Source of the DNA: 13-2-20CM-68-14 sp051955535
Lineage (GTDB): Bacteria; Actinomycetota; Thermoleophilia; Gaiellales; Gaiellaceae
DNA: 64,000 nt
Direction of reading: 5' to 3'
Assembly (NCBI GenBank): GCA_051955535.1
Contig: JBQCGP010000071.1
Coordinates: 27,083 to 91,082, forward strand
Position 1 is the stretch's first letter, and the number at the start of each line of letters is the position of its first letter. A program made the position numbers and the translations under genes. Positions 42,488 through 51,500 of this stretch are shown in pieces. The notes beneath the pieces are model-generated. The model searched no databases, was not told the DNA's origin, and saw only the letters and a program-made list of their open reading frames with translations.

Positions 42488-42599
42488 CTTTCTGGCCGCG
42501 AAAACCAAGCGTCGCAAGGACGCAGGGAGCGTTCGTAGCCGGAGGCTACGGGCGCGACTGAGGACGCCGCGAGGCGCCGGTTTGCAGCCCGCCAGAAAG
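42488..42599 (+). repeat. Structured repeat element, copy C (short form)
   Basis: Invariant blocks AGGACGCAGGGAGCGTT (42517-42533) and GGCGCGACTGAGGACGC (42551-42567) flank a hairpin CGTAGCC GGA GGCTACG. The outer ends are CTTTCTGGC/GCCAGAAAG inverted repeats, different from those of copies A and B, and the long outer arms are missing. It lies between gnd and pgi within the minus-strand operon; apart from it, 42461-42626 holds only the gnd ribosome binding site. Confidence 0.8.
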
Positions 42600-42626
42600 T
42601 GCGAGGCGGGCGGGAGGGGTTCGCCA

Positions 42627-43991
42627 TTAAATCTCCTCCAGTCGGACGCGCGCGACGCGGCGGCCGCGCTCCTTCAGCGATTCGAAGTCGCCTGCCGCCT
42701 GTGCGCGGATGAACCGCGCGAAGCCGAACGGCTTGCCGGGTATCGGCAGCTCCTCACCGGGGTCGTCCACGACCTGCAGGAAGAGGCCGGTGTTCGGGCC
42801 GCCCTTGTGCAGCTGCCCGGTCGAGTGGAGGTACCGCGGCCCGACGCCGTGGGTGACAACGCAGCCGGTCTGCTCGCGGGCGCGCTCTATCAGCGGCTGA
42901 AGCTCCGCCTCGCGCGCCGGGTCGATGAACGCCTGGATCGCCACGTAGTCCCCTTCGCGGGCTTGGGCGAAGAGCTCGTCCGGTGACGATTCCGCTTGCA
43001 GCTCGACGTCGCCACTTGCAAGCACCTCGTTCGTCTTGTCCTTCGCGGCCTGGACGTCCGGCTGATCAAACGGGTTGATGCCGAGGTACGAGCCCGCCAC
43101 GGCGACCGCGAACTCCCAGCGGAAGAACTCCTGGCCGAGCTCGTAGGGGTCTTCGAGCCGCACCTCGCCGCGCTGGCGGTCGGGGCCCTCGGGTGATTCC
43201 CCGGGCGCCGGAACAAGCCCCTTGCCGTCCTTGCCCGTCGACTCGGCGATCAGCTGCTCTGCCCACAACCCGAAGCCGCCCTTGACCTCGTCGAGGCAGA
43301 CCTTGTCGCGACCGCCCTGCCACCCTTCACCCAGCTGCCGGCCGAGCTCGAGGCCCGGGTTGCCCTCTGCGAGCCGGCAGGCCTCGACCATCTCCGCCGT
43401 CCGCTCGAAGAACCGCTCGAGGTCGATGCCGAGCAGGGCGGCGGGGACGATCCCGAAGGGCGAGAGCGCCGAGTAGCGGCCGCCGATCGATGGCTCGCCG
43501 TGGAAGACGCGAATGAAGCCGCGCTCGCGTGCCAGGCTCTCGAGCTCGGAACCCGGGTCGGTGACCGCCGCGAAGAACTCACCGCGGCCTCCGTTCCGCT
43601 CCCAGAAAAGCTCGAGGTGCGAGCGCGTCTCGAGCGTCGTCCCCGACTTCGAGGACGCGATGAAGAGTGTCCGCTCGAGATCGAGCTCGTCGAGCAGGCG
43701 CCGGATCGCCGCCGGATGGGTGGTGTCGAGCACGTGCAGCGCCTCTCCTCGGAAGCTCTCCTGCAGGACGAGCGGCGCCAGGCTCGAGCCGCCCATGCCG
43801 GCGACGACGAAGGCGTCGATCACGCCGGGCGAGGCGACCTCGTCGACGAAACCGAGCAAATCGTCGATCCGCTCGCGCATCCGCAGCGGCTCGTCGAGCC
43901 AGCCGAGCCACTTCTCCTCGCCGGAGCCGGTCCAGACGGTCGGGTCGCGGGCCCAGATTCGCTCGACAAGCTGTTCGGTGGCGACCGCCAT
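42627..43991 (-). CDS. pgi: Glucose-6-phosphate isomerase
   Basis: A 454-residue SIS-fold isomerase, shorter than the 550-residue classical form. IASSKSGTTLETRSH binds the phosphate, and GRYSALSPFGIVPAALLGID and INPFDQPDVQAAK are typical of the bacterial branch that is often joined to transaldolase. Here it is directly downstream of tal, with start and stop sharing base 43991. It interconverts Glc-6-P and Fru-6-P, linking the pathway to the amino-sugar product. Confidence 0.9.
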   Translation of the reverse strand: MAVATEQLVERIWARDPTVWTGSGEEKWLGWLDEPLRMRERIDDLLGFVDEVASPGVIDAFVVAGMGGSSLAPLVLQESFRGEALHVLDTTHPAAIRRLLDELDLERTLFIASSKSGTTLETRSHLELFWERNGGRGEFFAAVTDPGSELESLARERGFIRVFHGEPSIGGRYSALSPFGIVPAALLGIDLERFFERTAEMVEACRLAEGNPGLELGRQLGEGWQGGRDKVCLDEVKGGFGLWAEQLIAESTGKDGKGLVPAPGESPEGPDRQRGEVRLEDPYELGQEFFRWEFAVAVAGSYLGINPFDQPDVQAAKDKTNEVLASGDVELQAESSPDELFAQAREGDYVAIQAFIDPAREAELQPLIERAREQTGCVVTHGVGPRYLHSTGQLHKGGPNTGLFLQVVDDPGEELPIPGKPFGFARFIRAQAAGDFESLKERGRRVARVRLEEI

Positions 43992-45091
43992 TAGGCGGCA
44001 GCGAGCTCGCCGCGCTTGGCGGCGATGCCGTCGAGCAGCTCGGAGAAGGAGTCGGCGAACTTCTGCACGCCTTCCTCCTCGAGCACCCGCGTCACGTCGT
44101 CGTAGTCGATACCAACCTCGGCGAGCCGGTCGAAGAGCGCCTTCGCCTCGTCGATGCCCTGTTCGAGGGTGAGCGCCACCTCTCCGTGGTCCTGGAAGGC
44201 CTGGATCGTCTCCTCCGGCATCGTGTTCACCGTCTCGGGCCCGATCAACTCGTCGACGTAGAGGACGTCGCTGTACTCGGGGTTCTTCGTCGACGTCGAG
44301 GCCCAGAGGCAGCGCTGCTCGGTCGCACCCGCGAGCGCATCCCAGCGCGGGCCGGAGAAGATCTCCTTGTAGCGCTGGTAGGCGAGCTTCGCGTTTGCGA
44401 CCGCGAGCTTCCCTTTCAGCTCGTCGTGGCCACCGATGTCGTCGAGCCGCTTGTCGGTCTCCGTGTCGACGCGCGAGACAAAGAAACTCGCCACCGAAGC
44501 GACCTTCGAGGGGTCGCCGCCCGATCCGACAAGTCGCTCGAGCCCGCGAACGTACGCCTCCGCCACCTCGCTGTAGCGCTCGAGCGAGAAGGTCAGCGTG
44601 ACATTGATGTTCTTGCCGTTCGCGATCATCTCCTCGATCGCGGACAGGCCCGCCTTCGTCGCGGGGATCTTCACGAACAGGTTCGGCTTGTCGATCTGCT
44701 TGTGCAGCCGCCGCGCCTCGGCGATCGTCGCCTCGGTGTCGCCGGCGAGATTCGGGTCGACCTCGATCGAGACGTAGCCGTCCTTACCGCCGGTTTCGTC
44801 CCAGACGGAGCGCAGCAGATCGCAGGCATTGCCTACGTCGGTCTCGGCCAGGCGCCAGAAGATCTCCTTCGGATCGTCGAGCTCCTCCATCAGGGCGCGA
44901 ATCTGTTCGTCGTAGAGGTCGCCCTCGGAGATCGCCTTCTGGAAGATGGTCGGGTTGGAGGTGACGCCGACGACGGCGTCGTCGCGCATCAATCGCTCGA
45001 GGCCGCCGGTCTGGATCATCTCGCGAGAGAGGAAGTCGATCCAGACGCTCTGGCCGAGCGCAGAGAGCTTGTGCAGCCGTGATTCAGACAT
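43991..45091 (-). CDS. tal: Transaldolase
   Basis: A 366-residue TIM-barrel enzyme. DDAVVGVTSNPTIFQKAI is the N-terminal signature, NLFVKIPATKAGLSAIEE contains the Schiff-base Lys, and INVTLTFSLERY follows. The start is ATG 45091 (MSESRLHKL), overlapping rpiB by 8 bases; the frame is open upstream but inside rpiB. It exchanges dihydroxyacetone units between sedoheptulose-7-P and glyceraldehyde-3-P. Confidence 0.93.
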   Translation of the reverse strand: MSESRLHKLSALGQSVWIDFLSREMIQTGGLERLMRDDAVVGVTSNPTIFQKAISEGDLYDEQIRALMEELDDPKEIFWRLAETDVGNACDLLRSVWDETGGKDGYVSIEVDPNLAGDTEATIAEARRLHKQIDKPNLFVKIPATKAGLSAIEEMIANGKNINVTLTFSLERYSEVAEAYVRGLERLVGSGGDPSKVASVASFFVSRVDTETDKRLDDIGGHDELKGKLAVANAKLAYQRYKEIFSGPRWDALAGATEQRCLWASTSTKNPEYSDVLYVDELIGPETVNTMPEETIQAFQDHGEVALTLEQGIDEAKALFDRLAEVGIDYDDVTRVLEEEGVQKFADSFSELLDGIAAKRGELAAA

Positions 45092-45542
45092 TTGCCAGTC
45101 CCTTCTCGATTTCTTCGATCTTTTGAAGTCGCGTGGTGTACGGCTCGCCGCCGTCAAAGCGCGCGTGCAGGAAGGCGCGCATCAGGTCGACCGTCAGCGC
45201 CTGCCCCACGACCTCGGCACCCAGGCAGAGCACGTTCATGTCGTCGTGCTCGACACCTTGGTGCGCCGAGTAGACGTCGTGGCACATGGCGCCGCGAATA
45301 CCGACGAACTTGGAGACAGCGACGGAGGCGCCGACTCCCGAGCCGCAGACGAGGATGCCGCGCTCAGCGTCGCCGTTCTGAATCGACTCCCCGATCTCGC
45401 GAGCCTTGTCGGGGTAATCGATCCGGACCTCGTCCGTCTCGACCCCGAAGTCGAGAACGTCGTGCCCAAGCGCGTCCAGCTCGGAGAGCACCGCGTCCCG
45501 CAGGCGAACGCCGCGGTGGTCGAACGCCACTGCAACCCTCAT
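45084..45542 (-). CDS. rpiB: Ribose-5-phosphate isomerase B
   Basis: A 152-residue RpiB/LacA-family isomerase. VAVAFDHRGVRLRDAVL binds the phosphate, CGSGVGASVAVSKFVGIRGA contains the active-site Cys region and NVLCLGAEVVG follows. It is the first gene of the minus-strand pentose phosphate operon (rpiB, tal, pgi, gnd, zwf, opcA) and lies only 21 bases from the divergent tkt start. Confidence 0.92.
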   Translation of the reverse strand: MRVAVAFDHRGVRLRDAVLSELDALGHDVLDFGVETDEVRIDYPDKAREIGESIQNGDAERGILVCGSGVGASVAVSKFVGIRGAMCHDVYSAHQGVEHDDMNVLCLGAEVVGQALTVDLMRAFLHARFDGGEPYTTRLQKIEEIEKGLANV

Positions 45543-45550
45543 CGAACCGT

Positions 45551-45556
45551 TACGTT
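45551..45556 (+). promoter_or_regulatory. Predicted -10 of tkt
   Basis: TACGTT ends 7 bases before the tkt ATG, with no ribosome binding site, consistent with a leaderless transcript. The 21-base gap to rpiB means that promoter elements of both genes must overlap coding sequence. No clear -35 is seen. Confidence 0.4.
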
Positions 45557-45563
45557 ACCCCTG

Positions 45564-47393
45564 ATGGAAGGTCCGACACTCTGGCGTGAGCTCGGGCAGC
45601 AGTTCCGCGTCGATTCGATACGTTGCGCGGCCGCCGCGAAGTCCGGCCATCCGACCTCGGGGATGTCCGCAGCCGACCTGATGGCCGTGCTGCTCGCGAA
45701 GTACTACCGCTACGACTTCGACAACCCGAAGGATCCGGCGAACGACCGGCTCGTCTTCTCCAAGGGCCATGCGTCGACGCTGCTCTACGCGATTTACCGC
45801 GCCGCGGGCGTCATCTCCGACGAGGAACTCCTTCGCTACCGGCAGTTCGACAGCATCCTCGAGGGACATCCGACGCCGCGGATCCCATGGGTCGACGTCG
45901 CGACAGGCTCGCTCGGCCAAGGGCTCCCCTATGGAGTCGGGATGGGGATCGCCGGCAAGCGCCTCGACAAGACCGACATGCGCGTCTGGGTGCTGCTCGG
46001 CGACAGCGAGATCGCGGAGGGCTCACAGTGGGAGGCTTTCGAGCACGCGGCCTACTACGAGCTCGACAACATCGTCGCGGTCATGGACATCAACCGGCTC
46101 GGGCAGCGCGGCGAGACGATGCACGGCTGGGATCTCGACTCCTACGCGAACCGCGCCCGCGCCTTCGGCTGGCACGCTCTGGAGATCGACGGGCACGAAG
46201 TCGAAGCGATCGACCAGGCCTACGGCGAGGCGATCGCCACCGACCGGCCCGTCGCGATCATCGCGCGGACGATCAAGGGCAAGGGCGTCAAGGAGGTCGA
46301 GGACCAGCTCGGCTGGCATGGGAAGGCGCTCGACCACCCGGATGAGGCGATCGAGGAGCTCGGCGGGATCAGGAACATCACCGTGCAGGTCGCGAAGCCG
46401 GAGCGCAGCGGACGGGCAGCCGAGATCCAGCGTGGCGCACCCGAGCTGCCGCGCTACGAGGTGGGCGACGAGGTGGCGACGCGCAAGGCCTACGGCGAGG
46501 CGCTCGCGGCGCTCGGGAAGGCGCGCGGCGACGTCGTCGCCATGGACGGCGAAGTCTCGAACTCGACCTTCGCGGAGATCTTCCGCGACGCCGAGCCCGA
46601 GCGGTACTTCGAGATGTTCATCGCCGAGCAGCAGATGATCGCCACCGCGGTCGGCGTCCAGGTCACCGGCTGGCGGCCGTTTGCATCGACGTTCGCAGCC
46701 TTCATCTCACGCGCATACGACTTCGTGCGCATGTCGGCGATCAGCCGCGCCAACTACTGCCTTTCCGGCTCCCACGCCGGGGTCTCGATCGGCGAGGACG
46801 GGCCGTCGCAGATGGGTCTCGAGGACATCGCCTTGCTGCGGGCGATACACGGCTCGACAGTTCTCCACCCGTCCGATGCGAACCAGACCGCCAAGCTCGT
46901 CGCCCAGATGGCCGACACCGAGGGCATCTCGTACATCCGCACGCTGCGCCCGAACACGCCGGTCATCTACGAGGCCGACGAGGTCTTCGATATCGGCGGG
47001 TCGCGGACGCTGCGCGACGGCGACGACGTCGCCATCGTCGCCGCCGGCATCACTCTCCACGAGGCGCTCAAGGCGGCGGACGAGCTCGCCGCGGACGGGA
47101 TCGACGCGCGTGTGATCGACCTCTACTCGATCAAGCCCCTGGACGAGGAGACGATCCGCTCGCTGGCGATGCCGATCGTGACCGTGGAGGACCACTGGGC
47201 CGAAGGCGGCCTCGGCGAGGCTGTCCTGTCGGCGCTCGCCGACGCGGAGGAGCGTCCGCGCGTCGTGCAGCTGGCCGTCCGCGAGATGCCGCATTCGGGC
47301 AAGCCGGCCGAGCTGCTCGCCGCGGCCGGAATCGACGCCGAGCACATCGCCGAGGCCGCTAGGCAGCTGGTCGGCGCCGCCGTCGGCGCCTAG
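45564..47393 (+). CDS. tkt: Transketolase
   Basis: A 609-residue single-chain enzyme, slightly shorter than the usual 650-670. GHPTSGMSAADLMAVL begins the thiamine diphosphate domain, with LLGDSEIAEGSQWEAFEHA and VAVMDINRLGQRG holding the cofactor and metal. The pyrimidine domain has EQQMIATAVGVQ and SGSHAGVSIGEDGPSQMGLE. It transfers two-carbon units and works with tal and rpiB opposite. ATG 45564 is chosen from the -10 spacing. Its stop codon TAG is part of the terminal CTAGGAGG of repeat copy A. Confidence 0.93.
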   Translation: MEGPTLWRELGQQFRVDSIRCAAAAKSGHPTSGMSAADLMAVLLAKYYRYDFDNPKDPANDRLVFSKGHASTLLYAIYRAAGVISDEELLRYRQFDSILEGHPTPRIPWVDVATGSLGQGLPYGVGMGIAGKRLDKTDMRVWVLLGDSEIAEGSQWEAFEHAAYYELDNIVAVMDINRLGQRGETMHGWDLDSYANRARAFGWHALEIDGHEVEAIDQAYGEAIATDRPVAIIARTIKGKGVKEVEDQLGWHGKALDHPDEAIEELGGIRNITVQVAKPERSGRAAEIQRGAPELPRYEVGDEVATRKAYGEALAALGKARGDVVAMDGEVSNSTFAEIFRDAEPERYFEMFIAEQQMIATAVGVQVTGWRPFASTFAAFISRAYDFVRMSAISRANYCLSGSHAGVSIGEDGPSQMGLEDIALLRAIHGSTVLHPSDANQTAKLVAQMADTEGISYIRTLRPNTPVIYEADEVFDIGGSRTLRDGDDVAIVAAGITLHEALKAADELAADGIDARVIDLYSIKPLDEETIRSLAMPIVTVEDHWAEGGLGEAVLSALADAEERPRVVQLAVREMPHSGKPAELLAAAGIDAEHIAEAARQLVGAAVGA

Positions 47394-47557
47394 GAGGGTT
47401 CGGCGAAATAGCGTCTGTGCCGCCGGCGCACGCTGCTCGCCCCCTGGCAGCGTCCTCAGTCGCGCCCATATCTACGGATATGGACGCTCCCTGCGTCCTC
47501 CCCAGGGAACGATCAGCGCACGCCGTCGACGAGCGCCATCCCGCCAAACCCTCCTAG
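47390..47557 (-). repeat. Structured repeat element, copy A (full length)
   Basis: 168 bp bounded by CTAGGAGGG and its reverse complement. On the minus strand the invariant blocks (47499-47483 and 47466-47450) flank CATATC CGTA GATATG. An outer stem GTTCCCTGG/CCAGGGGGC encloses the core. It is about 75-80% identical by eye to copy B in the opposite orientation. It fills the gap between the convergent tkt and propeller genes, supplying the TAG stop of both. Confidence 0.85.
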
Positions 47558-48639
47558 CCCGCGCGGGCTTTCAGTCCAACCAGGCGACGCAGTGTGGGAA
47601 TCCGCCGCGCGTCGCGGAACGGCAGCAGGTCGAGGCCGTCCGGCGTGTTCAGGAAGCCAACCCGCCGGCCCGGGCGGTCGGTGTGGCCGAATTGCCAGAC
47701 GATCCGGCGCGTCCGCATGTCGATGACGACGACCCGGTCGCGGAAATCGTCGTTGATCGCGATCAGGCGCTTGCTGATCCGCGTCGCGAGTGAAGGATGG
47801 TCGAGCTCGCCAGGCCCGTAGCGAGGACCGTACCGCCAGACGACTCGGCCCCGCTTCGTCATCACGATCGCCTGTCCCGGGCTGGAGTAATCGGCCAACA
47901 GGATTCGGTTGCCGAGGAGCTGAGGGTCCGACGGATAGGAAACCGGCGCTCGCACGCTCCAACGCAGCCGACCGTGCGGGCCGACGTCGTCGATCCAGGA
48001 TCCAGTCGTCTCGCTGATCAGGACACCGCCGTCGTGGAGCGGTGTCGCGCCGTTCACGGGGCCAAGCGAGCGGGGCGGTGCGTGCACGCAGCTGCCGTCC
48101 CTGCCGATCTGGCGGACGATCCGCCCCGCGGCGGAGATGAAGAGGACGCGGCAGTTGTAGGCATCGGCGACCGACCGCAGCCCGTTCGGCAGGAGGTACG
48201 CGTCATCGGGCGTGTTCAGGTAGCCCGGCGCGATCCCGCGGACGTTCGGGTGTCCATAGCGCCACAGGAGCCTGCCGCCGGGGAAGGAGATGACCTGGAT
48301 CGTGTCCTGGTCCTCCTGATTGCTGATGATGCGGGTGAAGCCGGGGCCGAAGAACGTGTCGTCGTCGAACCGAAACGGCATCGCCAGGTGCTGGTGTGGC
48401 CGCGGATAGGCCCAGAGGACCCGCTTGCGCGCGTCCACGAGCAGCATTCGATTGTTACCGCGGTCGGCGATCAGGAGGTACCCCGGGAGGACCCCGCGCG
48501 GTCGCACCGTGCGCAGACGGACAACGCTCGCCCGCGGCGGAGGCTGGTCATCCCGTGCGCTGCCGAATGCCGCGGCGGCGCCCAGGGCCGTCACTGCGAC
48601 GAAGAGTGTCGCGAGCACGATGCGTCGGCGACGAACCAT
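47554..48639 (-). CDS. Secreted beta-propeller protein (NHL/PQQ-like repeats)
   Basis: A 361-residue protein. A signal peptide (IVLATLFVAVTALGAAAAFG) is followed by repeats of the form GYLLIADRGNNRMLLVDARKRVLWAYPRP (core LIADRGNNRMLLVD), with later VLWAY, LLWRYG, VVWRYG and IVWQFG ends, as in PQQ or arylsulfotransferase-like propellers. No enzymatic motif is seen. ATG 48639 lies 8 bases after TAGCTT on the minus strand. The final codons end in the repeat element's CTAG. Confidence 0.72.
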   Translation of the reverse strand: MVRRRRIVLATLFVAVTALGAAAAFGSARDDQPPPRASVVRLRTVRPRGVLPGYLLIADRGNNRMLLVDARKRVLWAYPRPHQHLAMPFRFDDDTFFGPGFTRIISNQEDQDTIQVISFPGGRLLWRYGHPNVRGIAPGYLNTPDDAYLLPNGLRSVADAYNCRVLFISAAGRIVRQIGRDGSCVHAPPRSLGPVNGATPLHDGGVLISETTGSWIDDVGPHGRLRWSVRAPVSYPSDPQLLGNRILLADYSSPGQAIVMTKRGRVVWRYGPRYGPGELDHPSLATRISKRLIAINDDFRDRVVVIDMRTRRIVWQFGHTDRPGRRVGFLNTPDGLDLLPFRDARRIPTLRRLVGLKARAG

Positions 48640-48769
48640 CGCGATCGAAGCTAACAGCGGCGTCGGAGAGATCGGGCCTGCATTCCCGAGGCGCAAAGAG
48701 TTCTTAATCCGGAGTCAACGGCCGGGGCAAGCGACCAGTTGGACAGAAAGGCACGCAGTCACGTCCTGT

Positions 48770-49497
48770 AAAGAGAGCGCGTTCAGAGTCTGTACGGGTC
48801 TCTCGCGCGCAGTCACGGCGAACGGAACGCGAGCGGGGGCGCAGCGGTATCGGCTGTCGGCCGCGGTCACCGGCCCCGACGACACGGCGCCGGGACTGCC
48901 GCTTGTCAATCTGCAGACGAAGCGCGGCTCCCTCGACGGACGTGGGCTCGACGTGGTCGACCTCTACCGTTTCGACGTCGGGACGCGGAGCGACGTGACG
49001 CTCGGCTTGCGCGAGTCCGAGTCGGCCTCCTTCGACCTCCAACTCCTCACTGAAACCGGTCGCCGGCTTGGCTGCGAGTGCGGATTCTCAGGTCGACGCG
49101 AGCTGAACAAGCAGCTCCGGCCGGCCACTACTTCGTCGTCGTCCGTGCGCGGCACTTCACGCGCGGTTCCTACGCACTCTCACTCCTGGTCCGCCAGATC
49201 CCGGCCGCGCAGGTGAGCTTCGGCAACGGCACGGCCTCGCCACGGCAAAGGGTGTCCGTCACGGCCCACGTCACCTTCGCGACGTGTGGGCCTCTGACGC
49301 TGCGCATCGAACGCTTCGACCCACTGATGGGCTGGCAGTACGCCCGGCGCTACCGGCTCCGGGTCTCTGGAGCCGGAACCGCGACCGCGACGTTCGTCCC
49401 ACCGACGATCGGCCGGTGGCGCGCACGCGCTTTTTACTCCGGCACGCGCACGACGAGCCCGAGCAAGAGCGGCTTCGCGGTCCTCGTCGTGCGCTAG
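48770..49497 (+). pseudogene. Frameshifted secreted PPC-like domain protein
   Basis: One frame carries YRLSAAVTGPDDTAPGLPLV, VDLYRFDVGTRSDVTLGLRE and LLTETGRRLGCECGFSG, then loses sense at about 49120. The next frame continues HYFVVVRARHFTRGSYALSL and a C-terminal beta domain to TAG 49497. Adding one G in the run CCGGCCGGCCAC near 49120 would restore ..KQLRPGHYFVVV.., as expected for a bacterial pre-peptidase C-terminal-like domain. No start codon or signal peptide is found upstream, so the 5' end is also lost or uncertain. Sequencing error is an alternative. Confidence 0.7.
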
Positions 49498-49503
49498 AGC
49501 TCC

Positions 49504-50271
49504 TCAGAGCCTCATCCTGTAGGTCCGGCGGATTGCGCGGCGGCCCGACACGGCGGGAATCACCACATGCGCTGTCACTGCGCCGCGCAGCCGTGGGCGG
49601 AGGTGGAAGTCGAGGATTCCCTGCGTGTGCGGGCGCACCTCACGCCGGGCAGCGACCAGCGTGGCGAGACGCCGACCCGTCCGCGCCCGTGAGACGGTCA
49701 AACGGACGCGCGCAAGCGCCTCCGTGACGTTGCCGAGGTTTGCGACCCGGAGCTCGAGTCGACGGCGGGCGCCGCGTCCGGTGATCCAGAGCCTCCGCAG
49801 GGCCAGCCGTCGGACGACCTTGCCGGGCGCGCGAACGACCACGAGGACGCCGAGCCGCACCCGCACGGCGACGCGGGCGCCCGAGGACGGACGCGTGGTC
49901 AGCAGCACCAGAGCGTCGTGGTCTCCGGGCTCCGCACACGAAGGCACCCTCGCCGAGACGACGAGCGACGCCGACGTACGCGCCGGCAGCGCCAGGCGCC
50001 TCGGCTGCAGGTTCAGCCAGGAGGCCGCGGAGCGTGCGCCACGGTGGACGATCCGAGGCCGGCCGCGCGGTGTGAGCGCGAAGCCGGCTCTCGACACGTC
50101 GACGACGACGCGCTTCGTACCCGCGTTCGTCACCCGGACGGCCGTACGCGCGGTGCCCGGGAGCACGACGCGCGCGGGGACTGCCGTCAGCGCCACGGGT
50201 TTCCGCGCCGCGCCCGCGCCCGCCGGAGCGAGCGCGAGCACGACGGCGATCACCACGAGGGGCGCCGCCAT
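49504..50271 (-). CDS. Secreted immunoglobulin-like (DUF916/WxL-associated-like) protein
   Basis: A 255-residue protein with a signal peptide (MAAPLVVIAVVLALAPAGAGA) and beta-sandwich segments such as TAVRVTNAGTKRVVVDVSRA, SASLVVSARVPSCAEPGDHD and LGVLVVVRAPGKVVRRLAL. The order resembles proteins with a DUF916-type domain, but a C-terminal anchor is not clear. Its ATG overlaps the stop of the lamin-tail gene (TGATG), so the two act together at the cell surface. The family call is tentative. Confidence 0.6.
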   Translation of the reverse strand: MAAPLVVIAVVLALAPAGAGAARKPVALTAVPARVVLPGTARTAVRVTNAGTKRVVVDVSRAGFALTPRGRPRIVHRGARSAASWLNLQPRRLALPARTSASLVVSARVPSCAEPGDHDALVLLTTRPSSGARVAVRVRLGVLVVVRAPGKVVRRLALRRLWITGRGARRRLELRVANLGNVTEALARVRLTVSRARTGRRLATLVAARREVRPHTQGILDFHLRPRLRGAVTAHVVIPAVSGRRAIRRTYRMRL

Positions 50272-51392
50272 CACCGGCCGATCGCGGTGAAGGTGACGGT
50301 GGCCGTGTAATGCCCTGCCGCGACGATGGGCAGCGGCGAGGTGAAGCCGACCATCGTCGGCCAGGCGTCTCCCGCCGGAGGGCTCGGCGCAGAAGCCGTC
50401 CCTACCAGCAGGTCGGCGGCAGGTGCAATCGGGATGGGAGCCATGGCGCCGCCCGCCAGCAAGCCGCCGAGCTGGCCACCGGCAGGGGCCGTCGCGCCGA
50501 GGCCCAGCGGCAGGTCGGACGGCACGAAGGCCGAGCGGTGGACGGTCAACGCGTAGCCGGTCGCGCGGTTGCTCGTAACGGTGACGCGCTCCGACACGGA
50601 CGGCGGCGTCTCGCCGGAGACGCCGTGGCCGAAGCTGATGCTCGGGCGCTCGAGCGCAATCGACAGGACAGGCTGGATGTCGATGTCGACGCCTGCGTTC
50701 GCGGACGCTGCGTCGGCCGGAGGCGGTACGCCGGCACACGGGGCGGCTGGGGCGGCAGAGTTACGTGCCGCCGGGGCCTGCGCGGAGAAGTCGCTCGAGT
50801 TCGTGTCGGTATCGGTACAACCGTCTCCCGCGCGGAGCGCGGCCGCGGTGTTGCTGATAGTCGGAGCTGGGCCGCTTCCTTCGTAGTCTGTCGCCGAGCC
50901 GTAGCCGATCAGGTCGGCGACGCCGGCATCGGCGGAGCAGCTGCCTGCAGCTCCACCGCAGGCGAGCGCGGCGGTCGCGCGCACAAGCGCCACCTTCCCG
51001 CCCGAGACGGCGAGATTCGTCGTTCCGGTCGCGTCCGGTGCCGGCAGGGGCGCTCCGACAGCAGCCGCCGATGCAAGCTGAACGAGGTAGCGGGCGCCCG
51101 GCGCCACCGAACCCGACAGAGGCGTCACCTGCCACGTCGTTCCGGCACCGGAGGCGTACTGCAGCGACCAGTTCGCGAGATCGACGCTCGTGCTCCCGCG
51201 GTTGAACAGCTCGACGAAGTCGTTCGTGTACGGCGCGTTCGAATTGCCGCCCCCGGCAAAGAGCTGGCTGATCACCATGTCGGAGGAAGCACTGTGCGCG
51301 GCCGGGGCGGCCAGCAGCACGGCGGCGAGGACGAGCATGACGAGGTGCCGGAATCGAGGCATCGGCGGCTCCAATCGCGTCGCGGGACTCAT
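50271..51392 (-). CDS. Secreted lamin-tail-domain protein
   Basis: A 373-residue protein. ATG 51392 follows AAGGAAGG; an internal ATG at 51362 also has a modest site. A signal peptide (LVMLVLAAVLLAAPAAHS) precedes a lamin-tail domain: VISQLFAGGGNSNAPYTNDF, VELFNRGSTSVDLANWSLQY. The C-terminal 120 residues form another beta domain (TVTSNRATGYALTVHRSAF). Such proteins are cell-surface or secreted; function unknown. First gene of a two-gene unit. Confidence 0.78.
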   Translation of the reverse strand: MSPATRLEPPMPRFRHLVMLVLAAVLLAAPAAHSASSDMVISQLFAGGGNSNAPYTNDFVELFNRGSTSVDLANWSLQYASGAGTTWQVTPLSGSVAPGARYLVQLASAAAVGAPLPAPDATGTTNLAVSGGKVALVRATAALACGGAAGSCSADAGVADLIGYGSATDYEGSGPAPTISNTAAALRAGDGCTDTDTNSSDFSAQAPAARNSAAPAAPCAGVPPPADAASANAGVDIDIQPVLSIALERPSISFGHGVSGETPPSVSERVTVTSNRATGYALTVHRSAFVPSDLPLGLGATAPAGGQLGGLLAGGAMAPIPIAPAADLLVGTASAPSPPAGDAWPTMVGFTSPLPIVAAGHYTATVTFTAIGR

Positions 51393-51500
51393 GCCTTCCT
51401 TCCTAGCGGGAGGCGCTCACCGCCCGAAAGTGTGTGTTCGGAGTTAGGCGCAGACTTGTCACAGATCCGTCACGCGGATACGCCTGGGCACCGGCCGCTT

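Noticed and set aside
42488..42599. Hammerhead-type ribozyme in the repeat element (CTGAGGA near a three-way structure)
   Set aside because: The hammerhead core needs CTGATGA and a GAAA strand. The element has CTGAGGA and no GAAA at the right place in all copies.
48640..48769. Start of the broken PPC-like gene
   Set aside because: The frame is open but reads as non-protein-like sequence across the propeller gene promoter; no start codon or signal peptide could be supported.
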